From Curvularia sp. ZM96 (lineage: Eukaryota > Ascomycota > Dothideomycetes > Pleosporales > Pleosporaceae): a stretch of DNA of 64,000 bases. Position 1 is the stretch's first letter. Each line of letters begins with the position of its first letter. Positions 19,430 through 31,495 of the stretch are shown here, piece by piece. Under the pieces are notes generated by a model. It was not told the DNA's origin and did not search any database. It saw nothing but the letters and a program-made list of their open reading frames with translations. Made by a program: the position numbers and the translations under genes. The stretch lies in NCBI GenBank assembly GCA_022457065.1, contig JAJGBQ010000009.1, forward strand, positions 310,001-374,000, read 5' to 3'.

Positions 19430-19947
19430 CTGAGTAGGAGGCCGAAGAGCTACAGGTGCAAGTCATGCAGACTCACAAGAGAGTGCTTGGTGACGAGCAT
19501 CCCGACACGCTACTTACTATCGGCAATCTGGCATCAATATACAGGAAACAAGGACGATGGAGCGAGGCCGAAGAGCTAGAGGTGCAAGTCATGCAGACGA
19601 CAAAGAGGGTGCTTGGCGAGGAGCATCCCAACACGCTGACCAGCATAGCTAACCTAGCGTCAACGTATAGGGACCAAGGGCGATGGAAAGAAGCCGAAGA
19701 GCTGGAAGTGCGAGTAATGCAGGCTTACAAGAGAATGCTTGGCGACGAGCATCCTTCCACGCTGACTAGCATGAACAATCTTGCCTTCACGCTGCAGTCG
19801 CAAGCTCGCCGCCAGGAGGCTCTTGCACTGATGGAAGTATGCTTCCAATTGCACCAGCAGGTCCTTGGCGAGCAACACCATGATACACAGTCATCGCTTG
19901 ACACGCTGCATAGCTGGCGAGCGGAGTGTATTAACGAGAACCTATGA
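19430..19947 (+). pseudogene. Tetratricopeptide (kinesin-light-chain type) fragment
   Basis: Three 42-residue TPR units and part of a fourth, each with the pattern GRWxEAEELE, VMQxxKRVLG(D/E)EHPxTL, xxxNLAxxY. This repeat type forms the C-terminus of many fungal NB-ARC/NACHT NLR proteins. Upstream of 19438 the frame hits TAG and no N-terminal domain is present; the first ATG is internal to a repeat. The end (GEQHHDTQSSLDTLHSW, stop at 19947) looks like a natural C-terminus. It is most likely the stranded 3' end of an NLR-type gene. Confidence 0.7.
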
Positions 19948-20248
19948 CTTTATCTGCTTATGTAGTGCAAATTTTGAAGCTACATCCTATAACTCATTTA
20001 TAACTTTTGAAAGTAACTGTTGCACGCGTGGGTGCGATCAAAACGATCTGTATTGTGTCTGCTATCTACCATCTTCATTTATGTGTGGTGTATAGCTATT
20101 GCTTTTTCTTGTTGAGGCAGTGCATCCTAGTTGCCGTTACAGTGGCTTGTTGCTTCGGCTCAGCTAAAGTCATTGCTTTTGCCGCCTTGTATAAGCTGCG
20201 ACAGTAACTAACTGTAACGACGCAGTCTTACTTACCTATATATATATA
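19948..20248. other. No gene seen
   Basis: About 300 bp of T-rich sequence between the TPR fragment and the left end of the Fot1-like element. It ends in a TA microsatellite (20238-20248). Confidence 0.5.
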
Positions 20249-20318
20249 ACGTCTGGGACGGGCGAGTGACCGGGATGGGCGAGTGACCGGACATGCCAAG
20301 ACCCCATCAACTTTGACT
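20249..20318 (+). repeat. Left terminal inverted repeat of the Fot1-like element
   Basis: It pairs with 22045-22111. Each arm contains two direct 'gggcgagtgaccgg' type units, a likely transposase-binding arrangement. Confidence 0.85.
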
Positions 20319-22044
20319 ACTACACGCGATGTCTTAAACCAACAACGTGCAAAACTCTTTAAAAGAATCTTAAATACAACTTGCATTACTAGCTATCCAA
20401 CGTGACGCAACACTTAGTATTCCACGTGCTGCAGCAATCTACAGTATGGCTGAAAGTACACTAAGACGAAGACGTGCTGGAAAGCTCTCTCGACAAGATT
20501 CTACGCCTAGCTCAATAAGACTCCTTGTGCCAGAAGAAGAGACGCTTTGTGACCATATTCTAGACCTTGACTGGCGAGGATTTCCAGTACGCCTCTCTAC
20601 TGTCAAAGATCTAGCTGATTCTTTGCTGGCTGCTCGCAATTATGAGCCTGTTGGCGAAAACTAGGCCAAGTCCTTTGTAAAGCGTCGTCTAGAGCTTCGA
20701 ACGAAGTTTAATCGAAAGTACGACTATAAGAGAGCTCTCTATAAAGATCCTAAGCTTGTGCAGCGCTAGTTCCGCCTTGTATAGAATACTAAAGCCAAGT
20801 ATAGGATCTAGGACGACGATATGTACAATTTTAACAAGACGGGCTTCATAATAGGCATGCACAACGCGTTAGTAGTAGTTATAGCCTCTAAGCGTCGAAT
20901 AAAGCTAAAGTCCTTGTAGTAGGGCAACCGGGAGTGGGTTACTAGCGTGGTTTGTGTCAGCGCAGCTAGCTAGGCGATCCCGCCCTTTATTATCTTTTAA
21001 GGCAAGCACCACCTCTCTACCTAGTATAAGGAAGACAACCTATCTAAGGATTAGCTTATTAGAGTCTCTAAGAATAGCTAGACGACGAATAAGCTTAGCA
21101 TGAAGTAGCTAGAGCACTTTAATAGGCATATAAAAGAGCGCACTATTAGAGCCTATCGTCTGCTTATTCTTAATAGTTATAAGAGCTATAGCTCTATCAA
21201 GTTCTAGCAATACTGCGTAGAGGCAAAGATTATTACTCTCTGCATGCCTCTGCACTCCTCTCACCTACTATAGCCACTTAATATAGGCTGTTTTTCGCCT
21301 TTGAAGAGGGCGTATAGGCGCCAAGCTAAGGAGCTAATGCGCAATAAGATTAACTATATTACTAAAGTAGAGTTCTTGCCAGCCTTCTAGCAGGCCTATT
21401 ACAAGACTATTATAAAGGATAATATTCTAGGAGGGTTCTGAGGCGCTAGCTTAGTTCTACACGACCTAGAGGCGGTGATATCGAGGCTTGATGTTAAGCT
21501 ACGCACGCCATTACTATCTGCTGTAGAAGATCTACCCTAGCTGTCGCAAACCCTAAGCAATACTCTAGAACTAGGGTCGCAATCGACGCTAGTAAAGTAG
21601 AGGATTTAGAGGCATATAGATAGCTTACTATTAAGTATAGTTATTGTCTTTAAAAAGCTGGCTAAAGGCGCTGCGATTATTACGCAGAAGCTGGTGTTAG
21701 CGCAAAAACGCGTCTCTAAGCTTGAGGCAGCTAATTAAGCCGCCACACAACGAAGATCGCATAAAAGAAAGCGAGTATAGAAAGGAGAGACCCTTACAAT
21801 CGAAGAAGGAGAGAGGTTAGTAACTTTAAGAGAGTTTAGGGCGCGTAGTAATAGGAAGAAGGTAAAGAAGAGAGCGCGCGATAAGGTGGGCGAGCCGTCG
21901 CAAAGGCACTGTAGACGCTGCGGCGAGGTAGGGCATAATACGCGGACATGCAAGCATGATATAGAAGACAATTTTAAGTAGAATAGCTTATTACGATTTT
22001 AATTTACTCTTGTTGTTGTGCTGCAATAGTCGTGTAATAGTCGT

Positions 22045-22111
22045 GAAGTTGATGGGGTCTTGGCATGTCCGGTCACTCGCCCATCCCGGTCACTCGCCCG
22101 TCCCAGACGTT
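22045..22111 (-). repeat. Right terminal inverted repeat of the Fot1-like element
   Basis: The reverse complement matches 20249-20315 almost base for base. A third copy of this arm starts at 47503. Confidence 0.85.
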
Positions 22112-22869
22112 GTATTGTAATCCACTAGAATAATCAGTTCAGATTATTCTCGTGCTTACCTTTTGCTAGTGAGCAGGCTGTTGGCCTAGTCGTCTGTCAC
22201 GTAGTACTGACTTAGTGGGCATTGGTGCCCACCTCGATTACACTAACTATACAGTAATACGCAGTAGTGAATCCTAATAAGTCCAGAAGTCTTGTACAGG
22301 GGTTTAGTCCGCTCTGCACGACAAATCTACGCAGCGTAATAACGAAACTTATGCTAGAAGTAGGTGTCAGGTATAGCTGCCTACAAATCGGGAATAAGAG
22401 CTGCCTGAGGCAGGGGTCTCAGTGGGAGGTCCTTAGCCACAGCGCGTAATACGGCTCGCAGACATTTCAGCACGCTACTGCTGCAGAATGTCGCTTAGGA
22501 CGCACGGCCGATCACATGCGTTTTGACGATGTTGTAGCCAGCGCGGAGTGAGTGAGTGAGTGAGTTGTATTTAACGTCTATATATAAAGCCTCCCTTGGG
22601 GCATGTAGACGGGCTATGCCTAGGATGCCTATTCTTATTTACATGATTGTAGTGGTCTAGTAGTAGTCGTTCCGCCTGTTAATCGCCACTGAAATGATTG
22701 TGCAGTAGGTGTGTATCCGCCTTTAGTTGTCGTAGCTGATGCTTACTGAGGAGTGTGTAGTATAGAGGACATAGGAAAGAGAAGAGAAGGAGAGAGAAGA
22801 GAGAGAAGAGAAAGAGAGAGAAGAGAAAGAAAGAAAATAGGAAGATAGGAAAAGTCTTACAAGTATAGG
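22112..22869. other. Intergenic with simple repeats
   Basis: No gene. It contains a (gagt)n microsatellite at 22545-22565 and an 85-bp purine tract (GA/GAA-rich) at 22768-22852 next to the 3' end of LINE A. Confidence 0.6.
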
Positions 22870-24325
22870 CTCTAGTGAGGCCTATATATGGTGCTATAGA
22901 AACCTATGACTTCTAGGAAAGCGGCAAAGTTCTCTGGCTCTTCCTAGAGCTCCTGGAGGTACTTGATTGCTTCGCTAGGTGTCCTAGGCGGTGCTGGTGG
23001 CCGTCTTGGCCATCGCTAGAAGACGTTTGCTGTTGTGGTTTTCTGGAATAGTGCGATATGTAAGGGGGGTCTTTGGGCGCCCGCAGAAGCACTTTAGAGT
23101 CGCGTTGTTATAGTAGAACTCTAGTGGTACTATGCAAAGTCTCTATGGCTAGTTCGGATTGCTAGCAGTTTTGCTAGGGTTAGGCGTGTTAGCTCTAGCT
23201 CCTAGGGTGGTTGGGTGGGCTAGTATAGTAGCTTCTACTAGGTGTACTAGTTAGAAAGCTTGCTCTTTGCGCTATTCTACTAAGCTACTCTAGCTATAAC
23301 TAGTGCTGCCTTTCTAATCGTGCGTATACCCGATACTGTAGGTTGTGCTGCTAGTCTAAATAGAGTAGAAGGTTCTTTCGCCTCCGCATCTGCGAGGTTG
23401 TCTGCTATTTCGTTGCCTTTGATGTTAGTGTGTTCTAGTGCCTATCGCACCTTAACGTTAGGCATTATATCTATTATCTCCTAACATTAAAGAAACGCCT
23501 ATTATGAGGAGTCTAAGGCTATTCCGCGTAGACACTAGATTACTAAAGTGCTATCTATACACATATAAACTACATCTATTAGTCTTACTATCTAGGCCGC
23601 GTGCTAAAGTACTCTACATGCCCTAATCGCTTTAGCATCGAAAACGTATAAAAGCAGGTGGAGAGACCCGCGTCCTATAGCTATCTTTTCTTAGGCCCAG
23701 TATATAGCATACCTATAAGTAACTCTCTTTTTCCTTTCACAGCGCTACTCTAATCTATTAGAGAAGATTATAATTATGCTACTATCTAAAGAGGCCCACT
23801 ATTCTTTAAATTCTTTCGTAGTAGTTTTCTTCTCTATTCCTAGTATTAGATCTATGCGGCACTCTTGCGAGAAGTGCGGCGCTATTAGAGCTAGCTAGAG
23901 GGTGGCTAGTAGAAGCAGGCCTAGCCTCTAGATCTTAGTTCTTAGTTGTTGCCTCTCTCCTACCCTAGTGCTAGATTGATTGTGTGGTACAACTGCCTAG
24001 TAAGTAAGAGGGTGCTAATAGTCTATTATCTAAAGTCGTAGCGCGAGGCGCTACCTAGCCTCTTTAAGTGCAACTTCTGCTAATAGTATTCTAGCTTCTC
24101 TAAAGAGAATTAGAAGGGGTGTTATTTTATATACTAGTAGTACTACTCTTACAGCCTATATAAGTATAGTTTAGATAGCCATAATATACTATCTAACTCT
24201 TGTGCTAACAGAAATAAAGTTGTCTTTCTTATTCTCGGGTTTCTTGTTCGTTCTTTATACTAAGCCTCTATTCCGTATAGTAGTAAAGGTAATACGCATA
24301 TTATTACTAATTTTCGCATAGTATC

Positions 24326-24339
24326 TAGAGGCGGGCCAT
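24326..24339 (+). repeat. Target-site duplication, left copy, of LINE B
   Basis: The 14-mer tagaggcgggccat is identical to 28148-28161. It is LINE A sequence (antisense of its AHGPPL codons), and LINE B sits exactly between the two copies. Confidence 0.92.
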
Positions 24340-27300
24340 AGGTTAACCCTTTTATCAGCGACGATAACGACTTTCTAGCTATTAAAGTACTAGCCTCTAC
24401 TTCTAGCCTCTATATCTATAACATTTATAACGAGAAAAGCCTTCTAGAAGGGCTTAACCAGACGACAATACAGAGGCGCCTCCTACATGAGACCCTACAG
24501 CCTCAGTCAATTATCCTAGGCGATTTTAACACCCACCACCCTAGGTGGAGCCTAGAGGAGCGTAGCCCTACTACAATAGCAGAGGACCTAGTAGAGTGGA
24601 TAGACGCTCAAAATCTCACTCTACTAAACACTCTAGGGGCAGGCACCTTCTTTAGAGCTCACATGCGGAAAGAGAGTGTATTAGATCTTACTTTTGCAAC
24701 TAATAATATAGCTACTAGTATCCAGGACTGGCAGACTATACCTGAAGTAGGATCTGATCACCACGCTACTCTATTTAATATCTATACCACTAGACAGCTA
24801 CCTAGCCAGCTGCCTAGCCAGCTCAAACAGTATAATACTAAACGGACGGACTGGACGATTTTCAAGAAAACGCTAGAACAGGAGATCAAAGCCCTAGATC
24901 TAGAAAAGCGCCTATCAACACTACCTCCTTGCTCAAACTACACCTCAAGAAAGCTTATTCTAGAACAAAATAGCCCGCTAGAAGCTAAGCTAGACGAGCT
25001 AGGAGAGAATCTCACGAAGGCTATACAGAGCGCACTAGAAAAGTCAACTCCACTAGTCATCCAAAAGCCAAAGACGAAGCCCTGGTGGACTAGCGAGCTA
25101 GATAGCCGTAAGCGAGACCTAAGTAGAGCCTATAGAGCCTACAAGAAGGAGGCAGCAAAGGAAAATAATGGCTCCCTCTACCAGTGGAAGCGAGAGTATC
25201 TACGTACGAAAAATAGATATTTAAAAGCTATTCGACGAGCTAAACAGAGCCACTGGGAGGCTTTCCTCCAACAAGACTCACCTAAGGAGATCTTTAAAGC
25301 GTTAGCATACACTAAAGATAACCTTAGTACTAGAATACCTGCTATTAAAGGCAAGGAATCCTTTACTGAGAAATGCAAGGCTTTTAGAGAGGATCTCTTT
25401 CCTCCTCCTCCTACGACAGCTAACCCCTCCTTCTACACCTATAGGGGAGACAGCAGGTGGGCCTGGCCTGGCCTGCCAGAGGACGAACTCTCCTTTGCCT
25501 GCTGCAAGGTGAAGGCTACCTCACCAGGGCCTGATCTGATCAGCCAGGAGGTGATCCAAAAGGCCTACTTAGCGCAGTCAGAAGCCCTATTTAGGATATA
25601 CTCTACCCTATTCAACCTAGGCTACCACCCAAGGTGCTGGAGAAAAGCAAAGGGAGTTATCTTAAGAAAGCCAAGCAAGCCTGACTACTCGATCCCTAAG
25701 GCCTATAGAGTAATCTCCCTCCTAAACTGCCTAGGCAAAGTACTAGAAAGACTAGTAGCCAGAAGGCTAAGCGCACTAGCGGAAACGACAGATCTACTCC
25801 ACCCCTCTCAACTAGGAGGAAGACTAAAGAAATCCGCTATCGACGCTGCGCTACTCTTCTACAATAACATACAGCAGCAGAAAAGAAAGCAGAAGGTTAC
25901 TACTACTATCTTTCTTGATATTAAAGGAGCCTTCGATCACGTGTCAAAAAACAAGCTTCTAGAAGGCATGAGAGATCAAGGCCTCCCCTGCTGCCTACTA
26001 GCCTGGACAAAGTCCTTCTTAGAGGACAGAGTACTGCAGCTGTCCTTTGACGGACAGACAGAGGAGCCGCAGGAGATCTCGACAGGTATTCCTCAGGGAA
26101 GCCCAGCCTCGCCCATCCTATTCCTGATCTACTCAAAGCCACTATTCCAGGCGATTCAGGCCAAGGCAAACATCTACTCCTCCTCCTATATAGACGACCT
26201 CCAGATCTCTATATCTTCTATGTCAGTAAGAAGAAATATCAAGCTACTAGAAAAGGAGATCCAGAATCTCTTTAGACTAGCAGAGGAGCTAGCTATCCAA
26301 TTCGACAGCTCAAAGACAGAACTAGCTAACTGGACAAGATCTAGAAAAGATCAAAGTAGAGTGCTTACTCTACCTAATCAGGAAATAGTACAGTCAAAGG
26401 AGCTAGTTAGATGGCTAGGCATCTACTTTGATAGTAGTCTTAAGTTTAAGCATCATTGCCTTATTAGGAACCAGCAGGCTAGCGCAGCCTTTCACCGCCT
26501 CAGCAGGCTAGCAAACTCCAATAAAGGCCTCTCTCCTAGAGCAGTACGACAGCTCTATCTAGCCTGCGTCACCAGCGTAGCAGACTATGGGTGCCAAATC
26601 TTCTGGAGGGAGCAGCAGACAGCACTTAACCAGAGGCAGAAGCTGCAGAACCAAGCGTGTAGGAAGATCCTAGGCTCCTTTAGAACCTCTCCTGCTATAC
26701 CTAGCGAGGTAGAAGCAGCGCTGTTTCCTCCTAGAATCAGGCTAAACAACGCCCTACGACAATACGCCTTTAGAGCAAGGAAGCTAGCTCCTAGCCACCC
26801 TCTTAATACCGCTATCGCTAGCAACCAAGGAAAGCAGCTAGAGCGTATCACTAGAGCTATCTCAACAGCCCTATCGGAAGATAGTGAGAAGATTCAGCAC
26901 TACGCCTCTATGCCTTGGAGCGCTACTACGCCCTATAAGACGGATGTATCTAAGAAGTCAAAGGAAATTGAAGCAAAACACCACAAGGAACTACTAGAAG
27001 ACAAATACCTCCTATCCATCTACTCAGACGCCTCAGCTACAAGCAAAGGTAGAGGAATAGGAGTAGGAGTAGCTTTCTATAAAGGAGCTAGCCTTATAGC
27101 TCAAGAAAGGGCTAATATAGGATATAACCAGCTAGTCTACAACGGAGAACTAGAGGGTATTACCCTAGGCCTAGAGAAAGCTGTCGACCTAGCAGACGAC
27201 TATCTAGACGTCAGAGTATATGCAGATAACCAGGCTGCAATATTTAGACTAAAGACTACGTCTAATAGCGCTGGACAAGAATGGCAACTTAGATGTATTA

Positions 27301-28147
27301 TAGCAGCAGAGAAGCTACGAGAAAAAGGCATATTACCCACCATACAGTGGGTACCAGGTCACCAGGGCATCATAGGAAATGAAAAAGCAGATACGCTAGC
27401 AAAGGAGGCGACAAAGCTAGATCCTAGCTCTAACAGGACGAGTCTAGCGGTAATAGGCACCCGAATTAAGCAGCTAGGCGAGCGAGAGTGGCTTAGCTAT
27501 CTAGGACAATATAGGAGAAAAGCTATGGCTCTAAATCCTACTACCTATGCCGCAAGGTATCAGTGGAAGACTAGAAAGCAAATTGCTACTCCTCCTACTA
27601 GCAGAGAAGCCGCTAGCGCCTTCTATCAGCTTAAGTTAGGTCACTGTTATCTACGAGACTTCCTCTTTAAGCGAGGAAAAGTAGACTCTAACGTTTGCCC
27701 CTGTAACTATAGAGCTACTCAAGACGCTGCACATATCCTCCTTAGCTGCACGCTATATAAGGAGGCTAGGAAGAAGATGCAAGAAGCTACAAAGGACCCT
27801 CTATCGCTAGCTTTCCTACTAGATACTACAGTAGGCATACAGGCTACTATTGCCTTTATTAAGGAAACTAGGGCTACAACACAGGCCTGGTATAAAGGAA
27901 ACCTCGATAACTAAGGCAACACCTACTAGGTGCCTTCGCCTTACACCCACCCTACCTCTTCTCTCACCCGCACGACCTCCTACTACCCCCCTCCACACTA
28001 GGCTACGAGCCTCACCTCGATTTAGATAGCCCCCTCCCCCACCTACACCAAATTGATAGCACTACGTAGTTACCTGTAGGCCTAGCCTGCACGTCTTATA
28101 TAGCCCACCAGCTGAGACAGGACGTTAATTAACAATAATAATAATAA
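24340..28147 (+). mobile_element. LINE B: 5'-truncated LINE nested in LINE A
   Basis: It begins abruptly inside the endonuclease domain at 24340 and ends in an (aat)n/(taa)n tail at about 28129-28147, followed by the second target-site copy. This structure is diagnostic of target-primed reverse transcription with 5' truncation. Length is 3808 bp. In contrast to LINE A it keeps a long open frame (24342-27914), so it is younger or escaped RIP. Confidence 0.93.
24342..27914 (+). CDS. LINE B ORF2: endonuclease (partial)-reverse transcriptase-RNase H
   Basis: The frame is open from the truncated 5' edge of the element to TAA at 27914 (about 1190 codons); the first Met is at 24663. The order is the end of an APE-type endonuclease (LGDFNTHHPRW, about 24515-24548); a reverse transcriptase with LDIKGAFDHV, GIPQGSPASPILF and the catalytic YIDD (about 26185-26200); an RNase H domain with Asp in YSDAS, Glu in GELEG, Asp in YADNQAA and GNEKADTLAKEA (about 27020-27410); and a C-terminal CPC...H...C zinc-knuckle-like segment (about 27700-27750). 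It would act in reverse transcription of its own RNA. Missing the endonuclease N-terminus and any promoter, it is probably not autonomous. No in-frame stop was found. Confidence 0.9.
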   Translation, partial: VNPFISDDNDFLAIKVLASTSSLYIYNIYNEKSLLEGLNQTTIQRRLLHETLQPQSIILGDFNTHHPRWSLEERSPTTIAEDLVEWIDAQNLTLLNTLGAGTFFRAHMRKESVLDLTFATNNIATSIQDWQTIPEVGSDHHATLFNIYTTRQLPSQLPSQLKQYNTKRTDWTIFKKTLEQEIKALDLEKRLSTLPPCSNYTSRKLILEQNSPLEAKLDELGENLTKAIQSALEKSTPLVIQKPKTKPWWTSELDSRKRDLSRAYRAYKKEAAKENNGSLYQWKREYLRTKNRYLKAIRRAKQSHWEAFLQQDSPKEIFKALAYTKDNLSTRIPAIKGKESFTEKCKAFREDLFPPPPTTANPSFYTYRGDSRWAWPGLPEDELSFACCKVKATSPGPDLISQEVIQKAYLAQSEALFRIYSTLFNLGYHPRCWRKAKGVILRKPSKPDYSIPKAYRVISLLNCLGKVLERLVARRLSALAETTDLLHPSQLGGRLKKSAIDAALLFYNNIQQQKRKQKVTTTIFLDIKGAFDHVSKNKLLEGMRDQGLPCCLLAWTKSFLEDRVLQLSFDGQTEEPQEISTGIPQGSPASPILFLIYSKPLFQAIQAKANIYSSSYIDDLQISISSMSVRRNIKLLEKEIQNLFRLAEELAIQFDSSKTELANWTRSRKDQSRVLTLPNQEIVQSKELVRWLGIYFDSSLKFKHHCLIRNQQASAAFHRLSRLANSNKGLSPRAVRQLYLACVTSVADYGCQIFWREQQTALNQRQKLQNQACRKILGSFRTSPAIPSEVEAALFPPRIRLNNALRQYAFRARKLAPSHPLNTAIASNQGKQLERITRAISTALSEDSEKIQHYASMPWSATTPYKTDVSKKSKEIEAKHHKELLEDKYLLSIYSDASATSKGRGIGVGVAFYKGASLIAQERANIGYNQLVYNGELEGITLGLEKAVDLADDYLDVRVYADNQAAIFRLKTTSNSAGQEWQLRCIIAAEKLREKGILPTIQWVPGHQGIIGNEKADTLAKEATKLDPSSNRTSLAVIGTRIKQLGEREWLSYLGQYRRKAMALNPTTYAARYQWKTRKQIATPPTSREAASAFYQLKLGHCYLRDFLFKRGKVDSNVCPCNYRATQDAAHILLSCTLYKEARKKMQEATKDPLSLAFLLDTTVGIQATIAFIKETRATTQAWYKGNLDN

Positions 28148-28161
28148 TAGAGGCGGGCCAT
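28148..28161 (+). repeat. Target-site duplication, right copy, of LINE B
   Basis: The 14-mer is identical to 24326-24339. It directly follows the (aat)n tail and continues into LINE A. Confidence 0.92.
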
Positions 28162-31100
28162 GAGCTGTGTTTGCGAGGCCTCTTAGATAACTAGCAAGCT
28201 TCTTAGTGGCTACTACTCTATAGGCGACGTGGTGCTTAAAGCTAAGCTGGCGGTCAAACTACACTCTAAGCTATCGTAGTGCTGTCTGCGATCTATCTAC
28301 AGCTGGCGCAATTAGGTCTAGCGTTGTTGCGTCGGATAAAGGTATGCTTAGGGAGTAGCTGTCTTGCTGGCGGGTAATGTGGATCGCTTCTAGCTTCTCT
28401 AGGGCAAAGGTAACCTTATTCTGTGCACCCTACTAGTTAATTACTTGTATATCTCCTGCTAGTAGCTAGACATTTTCGTCTAGGGTCTTTAATACTCTGT
28501 AGATATTAATGTTATCTGCGTATCTAAAGCGTAGCGTTCTATCCTAATTAAGAAGCTCGGCTAGATAAAGTGTGTACAGAATTAGCGACAGCGGGGATCC
28601 TTATAGTGTACCGCAGGCTACTAGGTGGCGTGGTGTAATCTTGTTGCCTAGTCGTACCTATATATAGCGTTCTAATAGAAAAGAGTTAATAAACTAGACA
28701 CAGGCTAGTGGCTAGCCTTGCTAGGCCATCTAGTGTAGCAACTAGTTCTTAAGAAGCGCGTCGAACGCTCCCTGCACGTCTATCGTGACCATAGTCACGT
28801 GTTTGCCTACTGCTAGAGCCTGTTCTACGTCGTGCGTGAATGCCGCTACAATGTCTATAGCTAATCGCTTTGGGATAGCTCCTACATGCTGTGGGCTAAT
28901 AATATCGTACATTATTGCTGTTATAGTAATTCTTCTTGCTACTAGGCGTTCTAGCCTCTTACTAATGCATGAGAGTAGGGCTATCGGCCGTATTAACCGT
29001 GCTGACGTACGGTCTTTCTTTCTAGCTTTTAGTATTATTGTTACTTCTACTACGCGCTGGCAGTCTAGGTAGAACTCTAGCTCTAGGCATCTCTAATAAA
29101 TTGCGCGAACGAGGTTCCTGATATCTGCCTAGCACGCCTTTAGTAGCCGTACCATTATTCTGTCTGTACCTAGCGATGTGCTAGCTACGCTAATAGCATA
29201 GCGCTCTACTTCTTTAGTTAATACCTTAGTGTTCTACGGTAGAGGGTTTTGAGTAAAGTTCTCTACTTCTAGTAGTGCTAGTAGATTATCTGCGTTATTA
29301 AATTAGTCTAGTAGTTCTCTACGTTAGGCCTTAGCCTTCTCTGCTATATCTATAATAGTTTCACTATTTACTACTAGTCGAGAGTCTTGTTAGTTTAGTA
29401 AAAGTTTGTGCTACCTAGCTAGGCTATAGAGGTCCAAGTCTATCTTAATGCTATCTATCTAGTCTCGCTAGTAAGCCTTCTTTGTTCGGCGCACTGTCTT
29501 TAGGAACTCTCTAGTTGCCTCTATTAGTGGAGTCCCTATTCCCGTATAATCTCGCAGGTGCCGCTAGTACGCTATCTGGCATTCTATCGTCCACTATAGT
29601 GCTACTTAGATTTGTTCTCTCTGTCTAACCCCTGCTGTCTAGATTGCCTCTTCTATCGCTTGTGTAAGGTCCTAGATTATCGTTTGTAGTTAGCTTTAGT
29701 TACTAGCTCTTGCTAGATCTCTAATACCTATAATATTTAGGCCTACTAGCTTTATAAACCTTTCTAGGTGTCTCTCTAGTACTTTGTGCTTCTTTAGGTC
29801 TTCTACTACTAGTGTAAGGGTGTAGTTAGTACGAGGCCACAGTACCTACTTGAGTGGACGATAATAGACTAGTCACTGTAGCAGTCACTAAGAGGAGAGA
29901 GAGGTGAAGGAAGAAAGTTGTATTCTTGACATGGGTAAAATCGAAGAGTAGACAGTTCGTCCTGTCGTGAGGTTGTTGTCGTCTCTCTATCTACTAGAGA
30001 AACTACTTATACTATCAGACTCAAGCACGTGACCAGGCAGGTGACTGGTCAGGTGACATGCGTCACCTGACTAGTCACACTGTACACTGGCACACTAGTT
30101 CTTGGGCTAGTAATGTCGTGACCTGTGTTACGTGGTCTAAGCTAGAGTGCATGTCTAGCCGTATAACTGTGTTAGCAAAGGGAATGTTTAAGAATATTAG
30201 GTCTATTATATAGCTAGCTTAATAAGTTAGCACTCCTAGCTGCCTAATAAAGTCTATAGCGTGGGTCTAGGCCTAGCGTGCGAGCTGTAACCTGTCTCCT
30301 ATAGTTACTAAGCTAGGTTCGAAACTCTCGTGCCTTATATTTATATCCTCTCTAATAACGCATCTACTTAGTAGTGTTAGTTCCTATGTGTAGGTAACTG
30401 CTAGTTCTAGTGCCTCTTAGTTCTAGTACACGTTAAGTATAGCGTATCTGTTTACCTCTATCTAGAGTATGTCTCGCGTGACTCTAGGTAGTACTTTAGC
30501 TCTTAGATTAACGCCCTTGCGGGTGTAGGTAAGCACCCGTGGCCTTTCGTTCTCGCGTTTCTTCCTGCTATCCTATGCTATTACAGGCGCGTGTATGTGG
30601 TACCCTAGATAGTTTTTAGTTATAGTTCCTAGTAGTATCTATAGCTCCTAAATATATATTACGTTGATATTTTTATCTAAGGCGCGATATAGTATAGTGT
30701 CGTGGTATTCTAAGGCTTTGCCTACGTTCGCCCATGCTATTCGTAGCTGCTTCTAGCCTAGGCAGTGCTGCCCGTTATATTATATTAGTTGACGTCCTAC
30801 TATTGTAGTGCGTCTTTACTCATTTCTATATCTTCTATAGTAGAGGATAGGCTAGCCTGTATCATGGCTTCTGTCGGTGTAGACACTGTCTGCTCTATTC
30901 TTAGGCTTCTTGTTGAGAGTGCTGCTAGACTTAGACTCTCTCTTAGGGCTGCAGCACGGCGTGGGCGACGGCTTTAAGAGTTCTAGGATGCTATAGTTGT
31001 GACTATAATCATATTAGTGTCTATAGGCGTGATTGTAGCTATACCTGTATCTGTTCCTATTAGTGTCTCTTCTTGTTAAGCTCTTTTTACTTATCTTAAT

Positions 31101-31288
31101 TGCGTAGCTTGTAGTAGCGGCTACTAAAGCACAAGTTAGCTATTTTAGCTTAGCTGTGCTTTTACAATAACAATAAGTTTAGTAGCTGTATCTCCTTTAT
31201 CTTAGGTCTGTCTAGTTCTTTAGTAGGTACGATGTCTAGATCTACGTACACTCTATAGCTGCTTGCTTGTTAGCTAGATGAGCTTGCC

Positions 31289-31495
31289 TTAGTAGTAGTA
31301 TAGTTTCGCTGGGTAGTTTTTATCCGTCGCGGAGTGTGGTCCGTAGTAGTTAGCATAGCGGGCTCGCTGCGTATAGCCTATACCTATAGGCCCGTTATAC
31401 CCTGCCGCTAGCTGGCCGTAGTTGTCGCAACGTGCTGCGCGGGTGCACCTAGACGTGTTATAGTAGCCCTGGCATCCTAGGTTATAGATAGTCAC
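31289..31495 (-). pseudogene. LINE A ORF1 remnant with CCHC zinc knuckles
   Basis: A short open piece on the minus strand retains the ORF1 nucleic-acid-binding spacing: a CQGYYNTSRC segment, then C-x2-Y-x3-A and a final NYYGPHSATDKN segment. Several Cys and His have become Tyr (TGY or CAY to TAY), as C-to-T or G-to-A changes would produce. It is part of LINE A, not an independent gene. Confidence 0.7.

Larger units (their letters stand above)
20249..22111 (+). mobile_element. Fot1/pogo-type DNA transposon, full length, inactivated
   Basis: The left end (from aacgtctggg at 20249) and right end (to cccagacgtt at 22111) form a nearly perfect inverted repeat of about 65 bp that contains a doubled ggcgagtgaccgg motif. 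The internal frame encodes an N-terminal helix-turn-helix (DATLSIPRAAAIYS), a DDE-transposase core (YNFNKTGFIIG; later 'HSSHLLQPLNIGCFSPLK') and a C-terminal basic region with a CxxCxxxGHxxxxC knuckle (CRRCGEVGHNTRTC, about 21910). At least ten stops, mostly TAG, sit at positions expected to be Gln or Trp. The pattern fits RIP. A TA lies directly left of the element; a matching right-hand TA is not clean. Confidence 0.9.

Noticed and set aside
28128..28147. (aat)n as an independent microsatellite
   Set aside because: It sits exactly between the LINE B 3' UTR and the target-site copy, so it is the LINE tail.
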